Part shown: positions 1 to 6,343 of the stretch, piece by piece | Layout of the letters: every line of letters starts with the position of its first letter | Numbering within the stretch: the stretch's first letter is position 1 | From: SZUA-287 sp036397975 | GTDB taxonomy: Bacteria; Bacteroidota; Ignavibacteria; UBA10030; UBA6906 | Assembly (NCBI GenBank): GCA_036397975.1 | Contig: DASWHW010000044.1 | Coordinates: 1 to 7,953 of the forward strand | DNA length: 7,953 nt | Direction of reading: 5' to 3' | Position numbers and translations under genes: made by a program | The notes under the pieces: model-generated | Database searches by the model: none | What the model saw: only the letters and a program-made list of their open reading frames with translations | Told to the model about the DNA's origin: nothing

Positions 1-527
1 TCGCTAAACTTGCCCGGGCGCTGGAAAGTGCTGGCATCCCCTATATGGTCATAGGTGGACAAGCAGTTCTCTTGCACGGAGAACCTCGCCTGACCCGTGA
101 CATCGACATTACTCTTGGAATAGATAACCTCGCTCTCGAGATTGTCCTTCAAGTAGCTTTCTCGATTGGTTTACTTCCGACAGTTGGGAATATCAGCAAA
201 TTTGTAAAGAAAACAAACGTTCTGCCATTGCGAGATTTTCCTACTCAAGTTCGTGTCGATCTAATTTTTTCCTTCACACCCTACGAGTCAGATGCAATCC
301 GACGTTCCTTGATAGTGGAGGTTGCAGGTGCAAGAGTACGATTTGCCGCTGCCGAAGATCTCATCATTCATAAACTCGTAGCGGGTCGTCCGCGTGATCT
401 AGAAGACGTCAAGGGAGTTATTGCCCGAGGTGTAGACCTTGACGAAAAATACCTGGAGCAGTGGCTGGGATCGTTTCGCGAAGTGGTGAATAGGGATCTT
501 GTGACCGAGTACCGCACACTCAAATGA
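1..527 (+). CDS. Nucleotidyltransferase, AbiEii-like MNT fold (5' partial)
   Basis: The reading frame is open from the left edge, and the codons before the first ATG (base 45) read AKLARALESAGIPY. This runs smoothly into MVIGGQAVLLHG, so the true start lies outside the window. Counting from that Met, a GG (residues 4-5) is followed by D19-I-D21, and a third acidic residue, D72, lies in RVDLIF. This is the GG...DxD...D arrangement of the metal-binding active site in polymerase-beta-type nucleotidyltransferases. The later AAAEDLIIHKL (101-111) and RPRDLEDV (115-122) segments are typical of the family that includes AbiEii-type toxin nucleotidyltransferases and stand-alone relatives. Such proteins transfer a nucleotide to RNA, protein or a small molecule; the substrate here is unknown. 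The stop is TGA at 525-527. No antitoxin partner is visible downstream; one could lie upstream, outside the window. Fold and family are fairly sure, biological role is not. Confidence 0.85.
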   Translation, partial: AKLARALESAGIPYMVIGGQAVLLHGEPRLTRDIDITLGIDNLALEIVLQVAFSIGLLPTVGNISKFVKKTNVLPLRDFPTQVRVDLIFSFTPYESDAIRRSLIVEVAGARVRFAAAEDLIIHKLVAGRPRDLEDVKGVIARGVDLDEKYLEQWLGSFREVVNRDLVTEYRTLK

Positions 528-533
528 GGACAT

Positions 534-752
534 ATGTCAGAGCAGAGATTTGTTCTTGTATCTCGATTGTTGAGAAAGATAATTGGTCTATTGACTCTTG
601 GCACCCTACTTCTTGTGGTGAATGAAGACGGAATGGGGCAAGGGAGTTGGATTGGTTTCGTCTATGGGCCTTCTATAGTGCCAATTGTCCCCTATGGCAC
701 TATCTCATCAACGCCATCTTTTTCGTCTCTTGAAATTCACTGTTTGCAGTGA
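534..752 (+). CDS. Doubtful small ORF with a hydrophobic N-terminal segment
   Basis: A 72-codon frame starts 6 nt after the nucleotidyltransferase stop. GAGGA lies upstream but with only 3 nt between it and the ATG. Residues 12-29 form a basic-then-hydrophobic stretch (LLRKIIGLLTLGTLLLVV) that could be a signal peptide or a single membrane segment. The rest resembles no family I recognise. Its last 53 bases run antisense through the 3' end of the well-supported cytochrome gene, and the C-terminus there (SSLEIHCLQ) reads like shadow sequence. It may be the decayed start of a former secreted-protein gene or simple chance. It is listed because nothing else occupies the 528-699 gap. Confidence 0.2.
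   Translation: MSEQRFVLVSRLLRKIIGLLTLGTLLLVVNEDGMGQGSWIGFVYGPSIVPIVPYGTISSTPSFSSLEIHCLQ
675..703. repeat. 9-bp inverted repeat at the convergent gene ends
   Basis: ATAGTGCCA (675-683) and TGGCACTAT (695-703) are perfect reverse complements separated by 11 nt. The stop codon of the minus-strand cytochrome gene (700-702) lies inside the right arm. In RNA this would form a hairpin at the 3' end of the five-gene transcript. No run of T follows on either strand, so it is not a standard intrinsic terminator. It could still stabilise the 3' end or contribute to termination between convergent transcripts. Confidence 0.4.
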
Positions 753-2562
753 GCCTGTAGAAGTAAATCCCGCTAGTCAGTCCTGAAGCATCCAGAGGGA
801 CACGATACGTATCTGCAACCACACGCCCCTTGATAATCGTCCGCACCTCACGACCCAACACATCATACAAAACCAGTGTAACGTATGCGGTCTTGTCCAC
901 CGTAAACTCGATCGTCGTTGTTGGGTTGAATGGATTGGGATAGTTCTGCTTCAGCGTCACGGCAACCGGCAGATTCTCTACCGGGTCACCTAGACCGGTG
1001 GTGGAATCGGTGACAGCAACTGAGATTGTATTCATGACCACGGGAGGTGACTTACCTTGACGATTCCATGCGGTGTAAAGACTGTCTCCCCAATCATTCC
1101 AATCGAAGGTGTTGCCAATATTTTCATCGCGCAAAAAGGTAATATACTCCTTGCTTGTTGTTTGATACAGAAGATTCGCTTGAACCTGCGTTACAGCAGT
1201 AGGCATTTTGTATGATGTCAGGTCCCAATATTCTCCGTCCGCATATGAATACGCAACGGGCTGAGCCATATGCGACAGGAAAGCAGCATTGTTGAATCCT
1301 CGGGGTGGGATGCGGTTATCGATAAAGATAGTATCGTTCAACGAAAGATAGAACGAAGGTCCGGGCAGAAGGCTATACGTGGCGGCTGTTGCGGCAGTCA
1401 ATCCAAAACGGATTTGGTACAGCTTTAATTGAGCGTCGGTAGTAAGATCGGCAGAGGTAATGTCGTACGCGCCCGATTGAAAGAGAGTGTCTCCGTTCGC
1501 ATTCGTCCCAATGAGATTCAGCCACATCCTTCGGCCTTCAGGATATCCGGTGGGGAGTTTGTGGCCAGTGAGATTCGTAACACGCACCAAGGCGGTGACC
1601 GAATCTCCGAGTCTATATGCTGCGGCTTCAAGATTCGCTGCGCTCTGAAGCGACTGAACGCTTCGGTTCTTTCCCAGATTCAACGCGGCGGTATCAAGTC
1701 CCGACCAGAAATCGGGGAGAATATCCTGTGTAAATGAATTCGCGCCTGCAAAAGAATGCTCTGGAATGTCGGGTCGAAGCGGTGCCATCGGCAACGATGC
1801 GCCGTACCCCGTGTACTTCGGCATATGACATGATTGACATGTTCCGCTTTCTCCCTGCGTCGCATACCAGCTGAGCTTCCACTCGCTGTACGTTCTCTGC
1901 TCAACTCCATACTCATGTGGCGGCTGCGTGACCGGATCCATTGCTTGCGCCGGATTGCTCACATCATGACAGACCCCGCAGAACCGGGATGAACGTTGGA
2001 AAGAATCTGCCACCCACAAATGCGGCGACATTGCATCCGTGAAAGGTCCTCTCTTCGGATATTGCGGTACCTGCACGACAAACATCGCATTGCCATATCC
2101 GGGGACCGGCGGATTCGCCGTCGAATCAGGAATAAGAGGATCCTTGGCACGATGACAGAAATCGCACGAGACGCCGTTTAGATCATTTCCGGTTAACAAT
2201 TGTCCTGTACCGTCGATTGAGCGTCCCTCTAGCCATCCGGTGGGAGAATGACATCGAATGCAAAGTTCACCCACGCCCGCTTCAAACTTATTGGCAATTG
2301 CGATAGCGGAATAAGTAACGGGATCGCGCGCCGCATGCCCCATCGTACTGCCACGCCAATCACCGACAATTCGGACGGGTCTTGTGGTGCCCGTGTTTTG
2401 ATGGCAGACTGCGCAGGCGGTGTACGCCTCGAACGTCTGAACGACGTTTGGTTGTGTTCCGGGAAGAAACACCGTCGGTTGATCGGGAAGGGTAAAAGCC
2501 GTAATAGACAGCAGCAGCACTCCGTATCCACAAAGTAGTGCTGCAGGTTTTAGTGAAGTCAT
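700..2562 (-). CDS. Secreted five-haem cytochrome c with T9SS C-terminal sorting domain
   Basis: This is a 620-residue exported haem protein. Residues 1 to about 23 form a signal peptide (K5, then a hydrophobic run ending LLLSITAFT). Five CXXCH haem-attachment motifs follow: CAVCH 50-54, CIRCH 101-105, CDFCH 133-137, CGVCH 195-199 and CQSCH 242-246. Extra histidines nearby (H76, H181, H216, H269) are possible axial ligands. A beta-rich middle part contains VTNLTGHKLPTGYPEGRR (328-345), a motif I know from multihaem cytochromes of this bacterial group. Residues 539-620 are a type A T9SS sorting domain, from QNYPNPFNPTTTIEF through GIYFYRL to a KKMALMR end. The protein should receive haem in the periplasm and then cross the outer membrane. 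ATG at 2562 is preferred over an in-frame start at 2613: it begins 4 nt after the upstream stop, starts at the signal peptide and has AGGA 11 nt upstream. Redox partner and substrate are unknown. Confidence 0.92.
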   Translation of the reverse strand: MTSLKPAALLCGYGVLLLSITAFTLPDQPTVFLPGTQPNVVQTFEAYTACAVCHQNTGTTRPVRIVGDWRGSTMGHAARDPVTYSAIAIANKFEAGVGELCIRCHSPTGWLEGRSIDGTGQLLTGNDLNGVSCDFCHRAKDPLIPDSTANPPVPGYGNAMFVVQVPQYPKRGPFTDAMSPHLWVADSFQRSSRFCGVCHDVSNPAQAMDPVTQPPHEYGVEQRTYSEWKLSWYATQGESGTCQSCHMPKYTGYGASLPMAPLRPDIPEHSFAGANSFTQDILPDFWSGLDTAALNLGKNRSVQSLQSAANLEAAAYRLGDSVTALVRVTNLTGHKLPTGYPEGRRMWLNLIGTNANGDTLFQSGAYDITSADLTTDAQLKLYQIRFGLTAATAATYSLLPGPSFYLSLNDTIFIDNRIPPRGFNNAAFLSHMAQPVAYSYADGEYWDLTSYKMPTAVTQVQANLLYQTTSKEYITFLRDENIGNTFDWNDWGDSLYTAWNRQGKSPPVVMNTISVAVTDSTTGLGDPVENLPVAVTLKQNYPNPFNPTTTIEFTVDKTAYVTLVLYDVLGREVRTIIKGRVVADTYRVPLDASGLTSGIYFYRLTANSEFQETKKMALMR

Positions 2563-2566
2563 CGTG

Positions 2567-3004
2567 TTATTTGTCCTGGACTGTGGTAAATGTTGTTTGA
2601 ACGGGATGGACAATCAATTCACGATCGTCGATCGTGAGACGATATAAGTCGCGACGGCCCCGGTAGTATATCGCTACGAAGTACGAGCCACCTTCGATAT
2701 TCCCCAGATAGCATGTTCCTGTTGCTTCGTTCATATCTTGCAGGCAAGGCTTCGGTGCGATCATGCCTGTCATGTAAATCTGTAGTGTATCTTGAGATCG
2801 TTCAACGTTCGAACGAATGATGTACCCAACGCAAGGGTAAAGGGTTGTGCTATTGATTGATGCACCCAGACCAGGGGGTTCCTCTGTCCACAACAACTGA
2901 ATCTTGTATCCTGTATCCAGTTCACCAAGCGATTGTCCCAATGCTGTGAGCGCTGTTGCCTCAAGAGTCATGAAGAAGAGCGCGATCAAATTCCAGCGCG
3001 TCAT
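2567..3004 (-). CDS. Small secreted protein of unknown function
   Basis: The 145-residue product starts with a signal peptide (MTRWNLIALFFMTLEATALTALGQS), probably cleaved near residue 24. The mature part, about 120 residues, looks beta-rich, with alternating hydrophobic residues such as SYFVAIYY (107-114) and LYRLTI (120-125), and has three cysteines (C58, C87, C98). A segment NIEGGSYFVAIYY recalls beta-sandwich add-on domains of Bacteroidota secreted proteins, but I do not recognise a family. The start codon overlaps the stop of the propeller gene in an ATGA, with AGGAG 11 nt upstream, and the stop lies 4 nt before the cytochrome start. The gene is therefore translationally coupled on both sides, suggesting a role with the lipoprotein and the cytochrome. 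No CXXCH motif or T9SS tail is present. Confidence 0.75.
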   Translation of the reverse strand: MTRWNLIALFFMTLEATALTALGQSLGELDTGYKIQLLWTEEPPGLGASINSTTLYPCVGYIIRSNVERSQDTLQIYMTGMIAPKPCLQDMNEATGTCYLGNIEGGSYFVAIYYRGRRDLYRLTIDDRELIVHPVQTTFTTVQDK

Positions 3005-4932
3005 TGCGTTGAAAGCTCCTGCAGAACTTCATCGGTAAGCGATATCGAGTACACTCCATGCAGCCGTGTGCCGATATACGCCGTTCGTGAGTTGGAATTA
3101 AAATGCAAAGCCAGGGGTTCGGCACGCAACGGCGTTACCTGAAGCGTGAACCAAGTTGTTCCTCCGTTCCGAGAAAAGTACAACTTCGATTTCTCGGCAA
3201 GCGCTATTACATTGGATGGATTCCATTTGTCCACTGCAATTAGGACTTTGCTCCCGGCAGGCCAAGGAGGAGAGTAGGGATTCCATTGAAGTCCTGCATT
3301 TGTGGATCGGAAGCCAGCACCGGACGTGGCCCAGGCGAAAAGTGTATTTTTTTCAATCGAAGAAAGACCGACTGCAAGCAAATCATTATCAGTGATTCCA
3401 TACCGTGCGCTCTCCCAGGTGAATCCGCCATCGGTGCTCTTGATACACGACTCATTGGATGTGGCGGCGTACATTAAAGCTGCGTTCGAGGGAGAGAAGG
3501 TTACGGAACGAACCCGAAAGTCCGACCGTTGAGGATTAACGCGTGCCCAGTTGTTTCCTGTATTTGTCGAGATCCATAAACCTGCATTGCCGGAAGTATA
3601 CATGCGTGTCCGGATCGCAGGATGTGTTTCGAGATATCGGATGGGAATTGCACGAAGCGTTCGCGTGAGAGATTTCCATTCGCGGCCGCGATCTGAAGTC
3701 ATGTAGATACCATCTTCCGTTCCTGCGAAGAGATTGGACGTGGAGTCGATCATGTTGGTGAGGGCAGTAACTTTTGCGCCGCTCAGTCCGTTGCACACGG
3801 AGGACCATTGTGAAGTCTCCCGGTTGAACTTGTGAACCGAACCGCCGGTACTGCAGAGCAACTGCCTTCCCGATTTATCTGTCTGCAACGAGAAGACGGA
3901 AGATCCCCCAAGATCATAATCGCGATGTTCCCACGTGTTGTTGATGTTCGTCGAAAGTCCCAAACCTTCTCCATATACCAACGTAATGTTCTTATTCAGA
4001 AAGGGTTGCGCTGTAACCTTCGCGGGAAAGACCGGTAACTCGAAGGAGAGAGCCTGCCAGACGAGACCACCGTCGTGGGAGATGAGAATGCCGCGTTCTG
4101 ATCCTGCGACAACAGAAGATCCATCGCTCCCCATCGCAAGAGTCGTTATTGTGCCATCGAGGTAGCCCGAACGGGTCGCAGTCCATGTTGAACCGAGATT
4201 GCTTGTTCGAAGGATATTGCCGCCATCTGTTCCTGCAAGAATGATTTCACCCTTTTGCAATGCCAACAACGATGTGATACTTTTCGATTGAGGGAGGTCG
4301 TTTGGTGTCACGACTTGCCACGATCCACCCCCATTTTCGGAGGAGACAACACCATATCCTGTAATTGCAGCGAAGAGAACGTCCGGCCGCGACAAGAGAA
4401 TGATGACATCACGAACCTCTGCGTTGAAAAGCACAGAGTCCGGGATTCCGGCATTGACCTGATTCCAATCAGTTCCTGCGTTGGTCGACTTTAATATGCC
4501 CGACCCGGAAGATCCAACGTACAGTACGTGTGGCTTAAACGGATCGAACACCAGGGAGAAGATGGAAGATCCCGTGACACCAAGGGGGATTTGTTTCCAC
4601 GCGACTCCACCATTCGAGGAGCGAAAAAGCCCGAGGCTCGTGGTGGTGTAGAGGATGGAGACATCGATCGGGTGTGGGATGAAGCGATAAATAGTCGCTC
4701 CTGACTCTATCAGGGAAAGGGATGACCATGTTCGGCCCGTATCAACCGAACGGAAGACCTCGCCTGTCGTTAATCCCGCTGTCCATTCATGAGGCGACGC
4801 CCGATTGATGTAGACCGCCGAGACATTTTGTGCGTATGGACCGCCCGTCCACCGCCAATCACCCACAGGGATTTCGGTGCCACAACCGGCAATTATTCCT
4901 GCCAGAATGATCGGAACACCGTACTGGCGCAT
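3001..4932 (-). CDS. Asp-box (BNR/sortilin-like) double beta-propeller lipoprotein
   Basis: The 643-residue product begins with a lipoprotein signal: a hydrophobic stretch and the lipobox I14-A-G-C17, so C17 is the likely lipidated residue. The rest is built of Asp-box repeats of the form S-x-(D/N)-x-G-x-x-W starting at residues 62, 105, 149, 198, 243, 285, 327, 412, 455, 499, 543 and 587, with a degenerate copy (FNRETSQW) at 369. The period is about 44 residues. Thirteen repeats imply 13-14 blades, consistent with two stacked seven-bladed propellers as in GH74 enzymes and sortilin/VPS10 relatives. Most bacterial proteins of this type have no known activity, and I cannot assign glycosidase catalytic residues. 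The start is uncertain: GTG at 4938 overlaps the upstream stop by 4 nt (GTGA), while ATG at 4932 lies 2 nt after it. Neither has a clear Shine-Dalgarno, and translational reinitiation is likely. It probably acts at an envelope membrane facing the periplasm or surface. Confidence 0.88.
   Translation of the reverse strand: MRQYGVPIILAGIIAGCGTEIPVGDWRWTGGPYAQNVSAVYINRASPHEWTAGLTTGEVFRSVDTGRTWSSLSLIESGATIYRFIPHPIDVSILYTTTSLGLFRSSNGGVAWKQIPLGVTGSSIFSLVFDPFKPHVLYVGSSGSGILKSTNAGTDWNQVNAGIPDSVLFNAEVRDVIILLSRPDVLFAAITGYGVVSSENGGGSWQVVTPNDLPQSKSITSLLALQKGEIILAGTDGGNILRTSNLGSTWTATRSGYLDGTITTLAMGSDGSSVVAGSERGILISHDGGLVWQALSFELPVFPAKVTAQPFLNKNITLVYGEGLGLSTNINNTWEHRDYDLGGSSVFSLQTDKSGRQLLCSTGGSVHKFNRETSQWSSVCNGLSGAKVTALTNMIDSTSNLFAGTEDGIYMTSDRGREWKSLTRTLRAIPIRYLETHPAIRTRMYTSGNAGLWISTNTGNNWARVNPQRSDFRVRSVTFSPSNAALMYAATSNESCIKSTDGGFTWESARYGITDNDLLAVGLSSIEKNTLFAWATSGAGFRSTNAGLQWNPYSPPWPAGSKVLIAVDKWNPSNVIALAEKSKLYFSRNGGTTWFTLQVTPLRAEPLALHFNSNSRTAYIGTRLHGVYSISLTDEVLQELSTQ
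3016..3020 (-). promoter_or_regulatory. Ribosome binding site for the small secreted protein
   Basis: On the minus strand this reads AGGAG, 11 nt before the ATG at 3004 and inside the coding end of the propeller gene. It supports that start beside the ATGA overlap, although the spacing is slightly long. Confidence 0.55.
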
Positions 4933-4934
4933 TG

Positions 4935-5798
4935 TCACGAAGGTTTTCTTTTCGATTTATTGGATTGTCTTTTTCGCAACGCCTTATAATCGATCTCCCG
5001 CTTTTCCGAGAAAGCACTGATTCCCTCACGAATTTCCTCCGCTGCCGTGTGGACGGTTAACCAATCCTTTGCATGACCAATAGTCATCGACCATGAAAAC
5101 TCTCGCCAGAAATTCAGCTGCTGTTTCGTATAGCGCGTGCACTCGGGGAGTTTGTTCACAAGTTTTTCCGCCATGTCGTCGACCGCTTTATCAAGTTCAG
5201 CCCGGGGAACGGACTGGTTGACCAATCCCCATTCGAGGGCTTTTGCCATCGGCACAGGCTCATTCAGCAGAAGAATTTCCCTCGCCCTTCGGTCACCCAC
5301 AATAATCGGGAGCCATTGTGTCGCACCTGCCGCCGCGACGCTGCCGCGAGAAGTTCCGGCCTGACGGATGAACGTGTCGTCCGCCCCGATCGCAAGATCG
5401 CAGGACATCTGAAGTTCGTTGCCGCCGCCGACGACCATCCCATTCAACCGTGCGATGCTCGGTTTGCCGATGTTTCGCAATCGTTCGTACGTCTCGATAA
5501 AAACCCCCATCCACTTGTAAAAATCGTTCGGGGAATCGAGAAATGTTTCCTTCCATTCCTTCATGTCGGCTCCGGTGCAGAATGCTTTCTCGCCGGCTCC
5601 CGTTATGATGAGAACCGCAACGTCATCATCCCAGGCTGCGTCTTCGAAGACTGCCGAGAGTTCACGGAGAGTTTCCATGTCCAGACAATTGTAGACCTCC
5701 GGCCTGTTGATCGTAATCGTGGCGCGCCAATTTCCCTTTGTGTAAAGGATGTTGTTGAATATTAAAGAGGCCGGTGTTTTTCCGGTATAGATCGTCAT
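4935..5798 (-). CDS. Enoyl-CoA hydratase/isomerase (crotonase) family protein
   Basis: The 287-residue cytoplasmic protein has the crotonase fold throughout. Landmarks are INRPEVYNCLD (30-40), the first oxyanion-hole region around AFCTGAD (72-78), the second at NGMVVGGGNELQMSCDLAIG (119-138), and a C-terminal region with REILLLNEPVPMAKALEWGLVN (173-194). These enzymes bind acyl-CoA thioesters and stabilise an enolate. E128 matches the first catalytic Glu of classical enoyl-CoA hydratase (rat E144). The position of the second (rat E164) is G148, within RQAGTSRGS. The same Glu-to-Gly change occurs in the MenB (naphthoate synthase) type, where the motif reads GQTGPKVGS. The exact reaction is therefore open, and simple hydratase activity is less likely. 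The C-terminus is unusually basic (RKRQSNKSKRKPS). ATG at 5798 has no clear Shine-Dalgarno but is the only start giving the whole fold. The gene follows the EthD-like gene by 33 nt. Confidence 0.9.
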   Translation of the reverse strand: MTIYTGKTPASLIFNNILYTKGNWRATITINRPEVYNCLDMETLRELSAVFEDAAWDDDVAVLIITGAGEKAFCTGADMKEWKETFLDSPNDFYKWMGVFIETYERLRNIGKPSIARLNGMVVGGGNELQMSCDLAIGADDTFIRQAGTSRGSVAAAGATQWLPIIVGDRRAREILLLNEPVPMAKALEWGLVNQSVPRAELDKAVDDMAEKLVNKLPECTRYTKQQLNFWREFSWSMTIGHAKDWLTVHTAAEEIREGISAFSEKREIDYKALRKRQSNKSKRKPS

Positions 5799-5831
5799 GG
5801 TGGGTACCCGAAAGGGAGTAAAGTCATGTTG

Positions 5832-6134
5832 TTATTGTTGGACTTCGCCATAGAACACCGTAACGATGTCGGCAGCGAAACTCATGAGATCCTTTGCAAC
5901 AGCTTTTCCTTCCGGTGACGCCATCGCTTTATCCATCGCGTCCTTTGAGTCGAAATACATCTCGGCCATCAGATAAAATTTTGAATCACCAATGGGGGCG
6001 CCGGTGACATGAGTGATTTCCAGTTTTCGAAGTCCGGGATATTTCGAGACGAGCGATGTATGAATGTCTTTGTAGTGCTTGTCGAAATCGGACATGTCGT
6101 CCCGTTTCTTGAACATTGCAACCAGCTTGATCAT
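5832..6134 (-). CDS. EthD-family dimeric alpha/beta-barrel protein
   Basis: This is a 100-residue protein of the usual EthD length. The order of elements fits the ferredoxin-like half barrel: MIKLVAMFKK strand (1-10), FDKHYKDIHTSLV helix (17-29), PGLRKLEITHVTG (33-45), FYLMAEMYFDS (53-63), a helix carrying the ASPEGKAV segment (72-79), and a last strand IVTVFYGEV (90-98). H20-Y21 and H25 match the conserved HY...H of the family. Members bind or convert small hydrophobic molecules and often sit beside degradation genes; ethanol is not implied by the name. ATG at 6134 is chosen because AGGA (6140-6143) lies 5 nt upstream and the family begins at MIKLV. A longer frame to 6248 would add 38 residues without family character and run through the likely promoter. 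It is the first gene of the minus-strand operon. Confidence 0.87.
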   Translation of the reverse strand: MIKLVAMFKKRDDMSDFDKHYKDIHTSLVSKYPGLRKLEITHVTGAPIGDSKFYLMAEMYFDSKDAMDKAMASPEGKAVAKDLMSFAADIVTVFYGEVQQ

Positions 6135-6139
6135 GTGCA

Positions 6140-6143
6140 TCCT
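6140..6143 (-). promoter_or_regulatory. Ribosome binding site deciding the EthD-like start
   Basis: AGGA on the minus strand lies 5 nt before the ATG at 6134. The other nearby ATG, at 6138-6140, overlaps this site and so cannot use it, which favours 6134. Confidence 0.55.
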
Positions 6144-6182
6144 GGAAAATTGGAAGAAAGGTGATTGATGAAATGCTGGAAA

Positions 6183-6211
6183 AATATATGCACCGATGTG
6201 GGGAAAAGCAA
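6183..6211 (-). promoter_or_regulatory. Candidate promoter of the five-gene operon
   Basis: Read on the minus strand, TTGCTT (6206-6211) and TATATT (6183-6188) are separated by exactly 17 nt. The -10 matches the sigma-70 consensus at five of six bases, the -35 at three of six. The predicted start, near 6176, would leave a leader of about 40 nt before the EthD-like ATG. The surrounding DNA is A/T-rich, so a chance match is possible. Confidence 0.4.
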
Positions 6212-6231
6212 GAAAAAGAACCGCCTTTGCG

Positions 6232-6261
6232 TTGGCACTTTCTGACATTTTTTTGTACTAT
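6232..6261 (+). promoter_or_regulatory. Candidate promoter of glnE
   Basis: TTGGCA (6232-6237, five of six to consensus) and TACTAT (6256-6261, four of six) are 18 nt apart, with a T-tract in the spacer. A start near 6268 would give a leader of about 75 nt. It lies about 20 nt from the oppositely directed candidate promoter, so the two could influence each other. Confidence 0.35.
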
Positions 6262-6268
6262 TTTCGCA

Positions 6269-6286
6269 CTCACGCTCGACCGTGAG
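6269..6286 (+). repeat. Small inverted repeat in the glnE leader
   Basis: CTCACG (6269-6274) and CGTGAG (6281-6286) are perfect complements around a 6-nt loop, just downstream of the candidate -10. An overlapping alternative pairs CGCTC (6273-6277) with GAGCG (6284-6288). It could be an operator or a 5' leader hairpin. The arms are short, so chance cannot be excluded. Confidence 0.3.
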
Positions 6287-6343
6287 CGGTGCAGTTTCTC
6301 ATCAAGTCCCGAGCGAAAGAGCAATCAATTACCTCCTGGTTGA

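Larger units (their letters stand above)
700..6134 (-). other. Probable five-gene operon
   Basis: Five genes on the minus strand follow each other with junctions of 33 nt, a 4-nt GTGA overlap (or 2-nt gap), a 4-nt ATGA overlap and a 4-nt gap. No room for internal promoters in intergenic DNA is left after the second gene. The order is EthD-like, crotonase, Asp-box lipoprotein, small secreted protein, T9SS cytochrome. The three distal products are exported and the two proximal ones are cytoplasmic. Co-transcription is inferred from spacing only. Confidence 0.75.

Noticed and set aside
1429..1737. A 102-codon plus-strand frame inside the cytochrome gene.
   Set aside because: Antisense shadow of the cytochrome coding region, with no recognisable features.
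2563..2613. Upstream extension of the cytochrome gene to an alternative start at 2613.
   Set aside because: It would overlap the preceding gene by 47 bases and put 17 polar residues ahead of the signal peptide; the ATG at 2562 has better spacing.
5316..5765. A 149-codon plus-strand frame antisense to the crotonase gene.
   Set aside because: It is the mirror of a well-conserved coding region, and its sequence shows no domain, signal peptide or plausible start context.
6135..6248. Upstream extension of the EthD-like gene to a start at 6248.
   Set aside because: The extra 38 residues do not resemble the family, and the extension covers the likely promoter; AGGA before the ATG at 6134 supports the short form.
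5986..6338. A minus-strand frame starting with TTG at 6324, with a perfect AGGAGGT (6332-6338) 6 nt upstream.
   Set aside because: The strong Shine-Dalgarno match is striking, but the product is rich in R, S and H, has no family character, and overlaps the EthD-like gene in another frame. Probably coincidence.
6332..6338. ACCTCCT just before the glnE start, resembling the 3' end of 16S rRNA.
   Set aside because: Seven bases alone do not indicate an rRNA fragment, and nothing around it matches rRNA.
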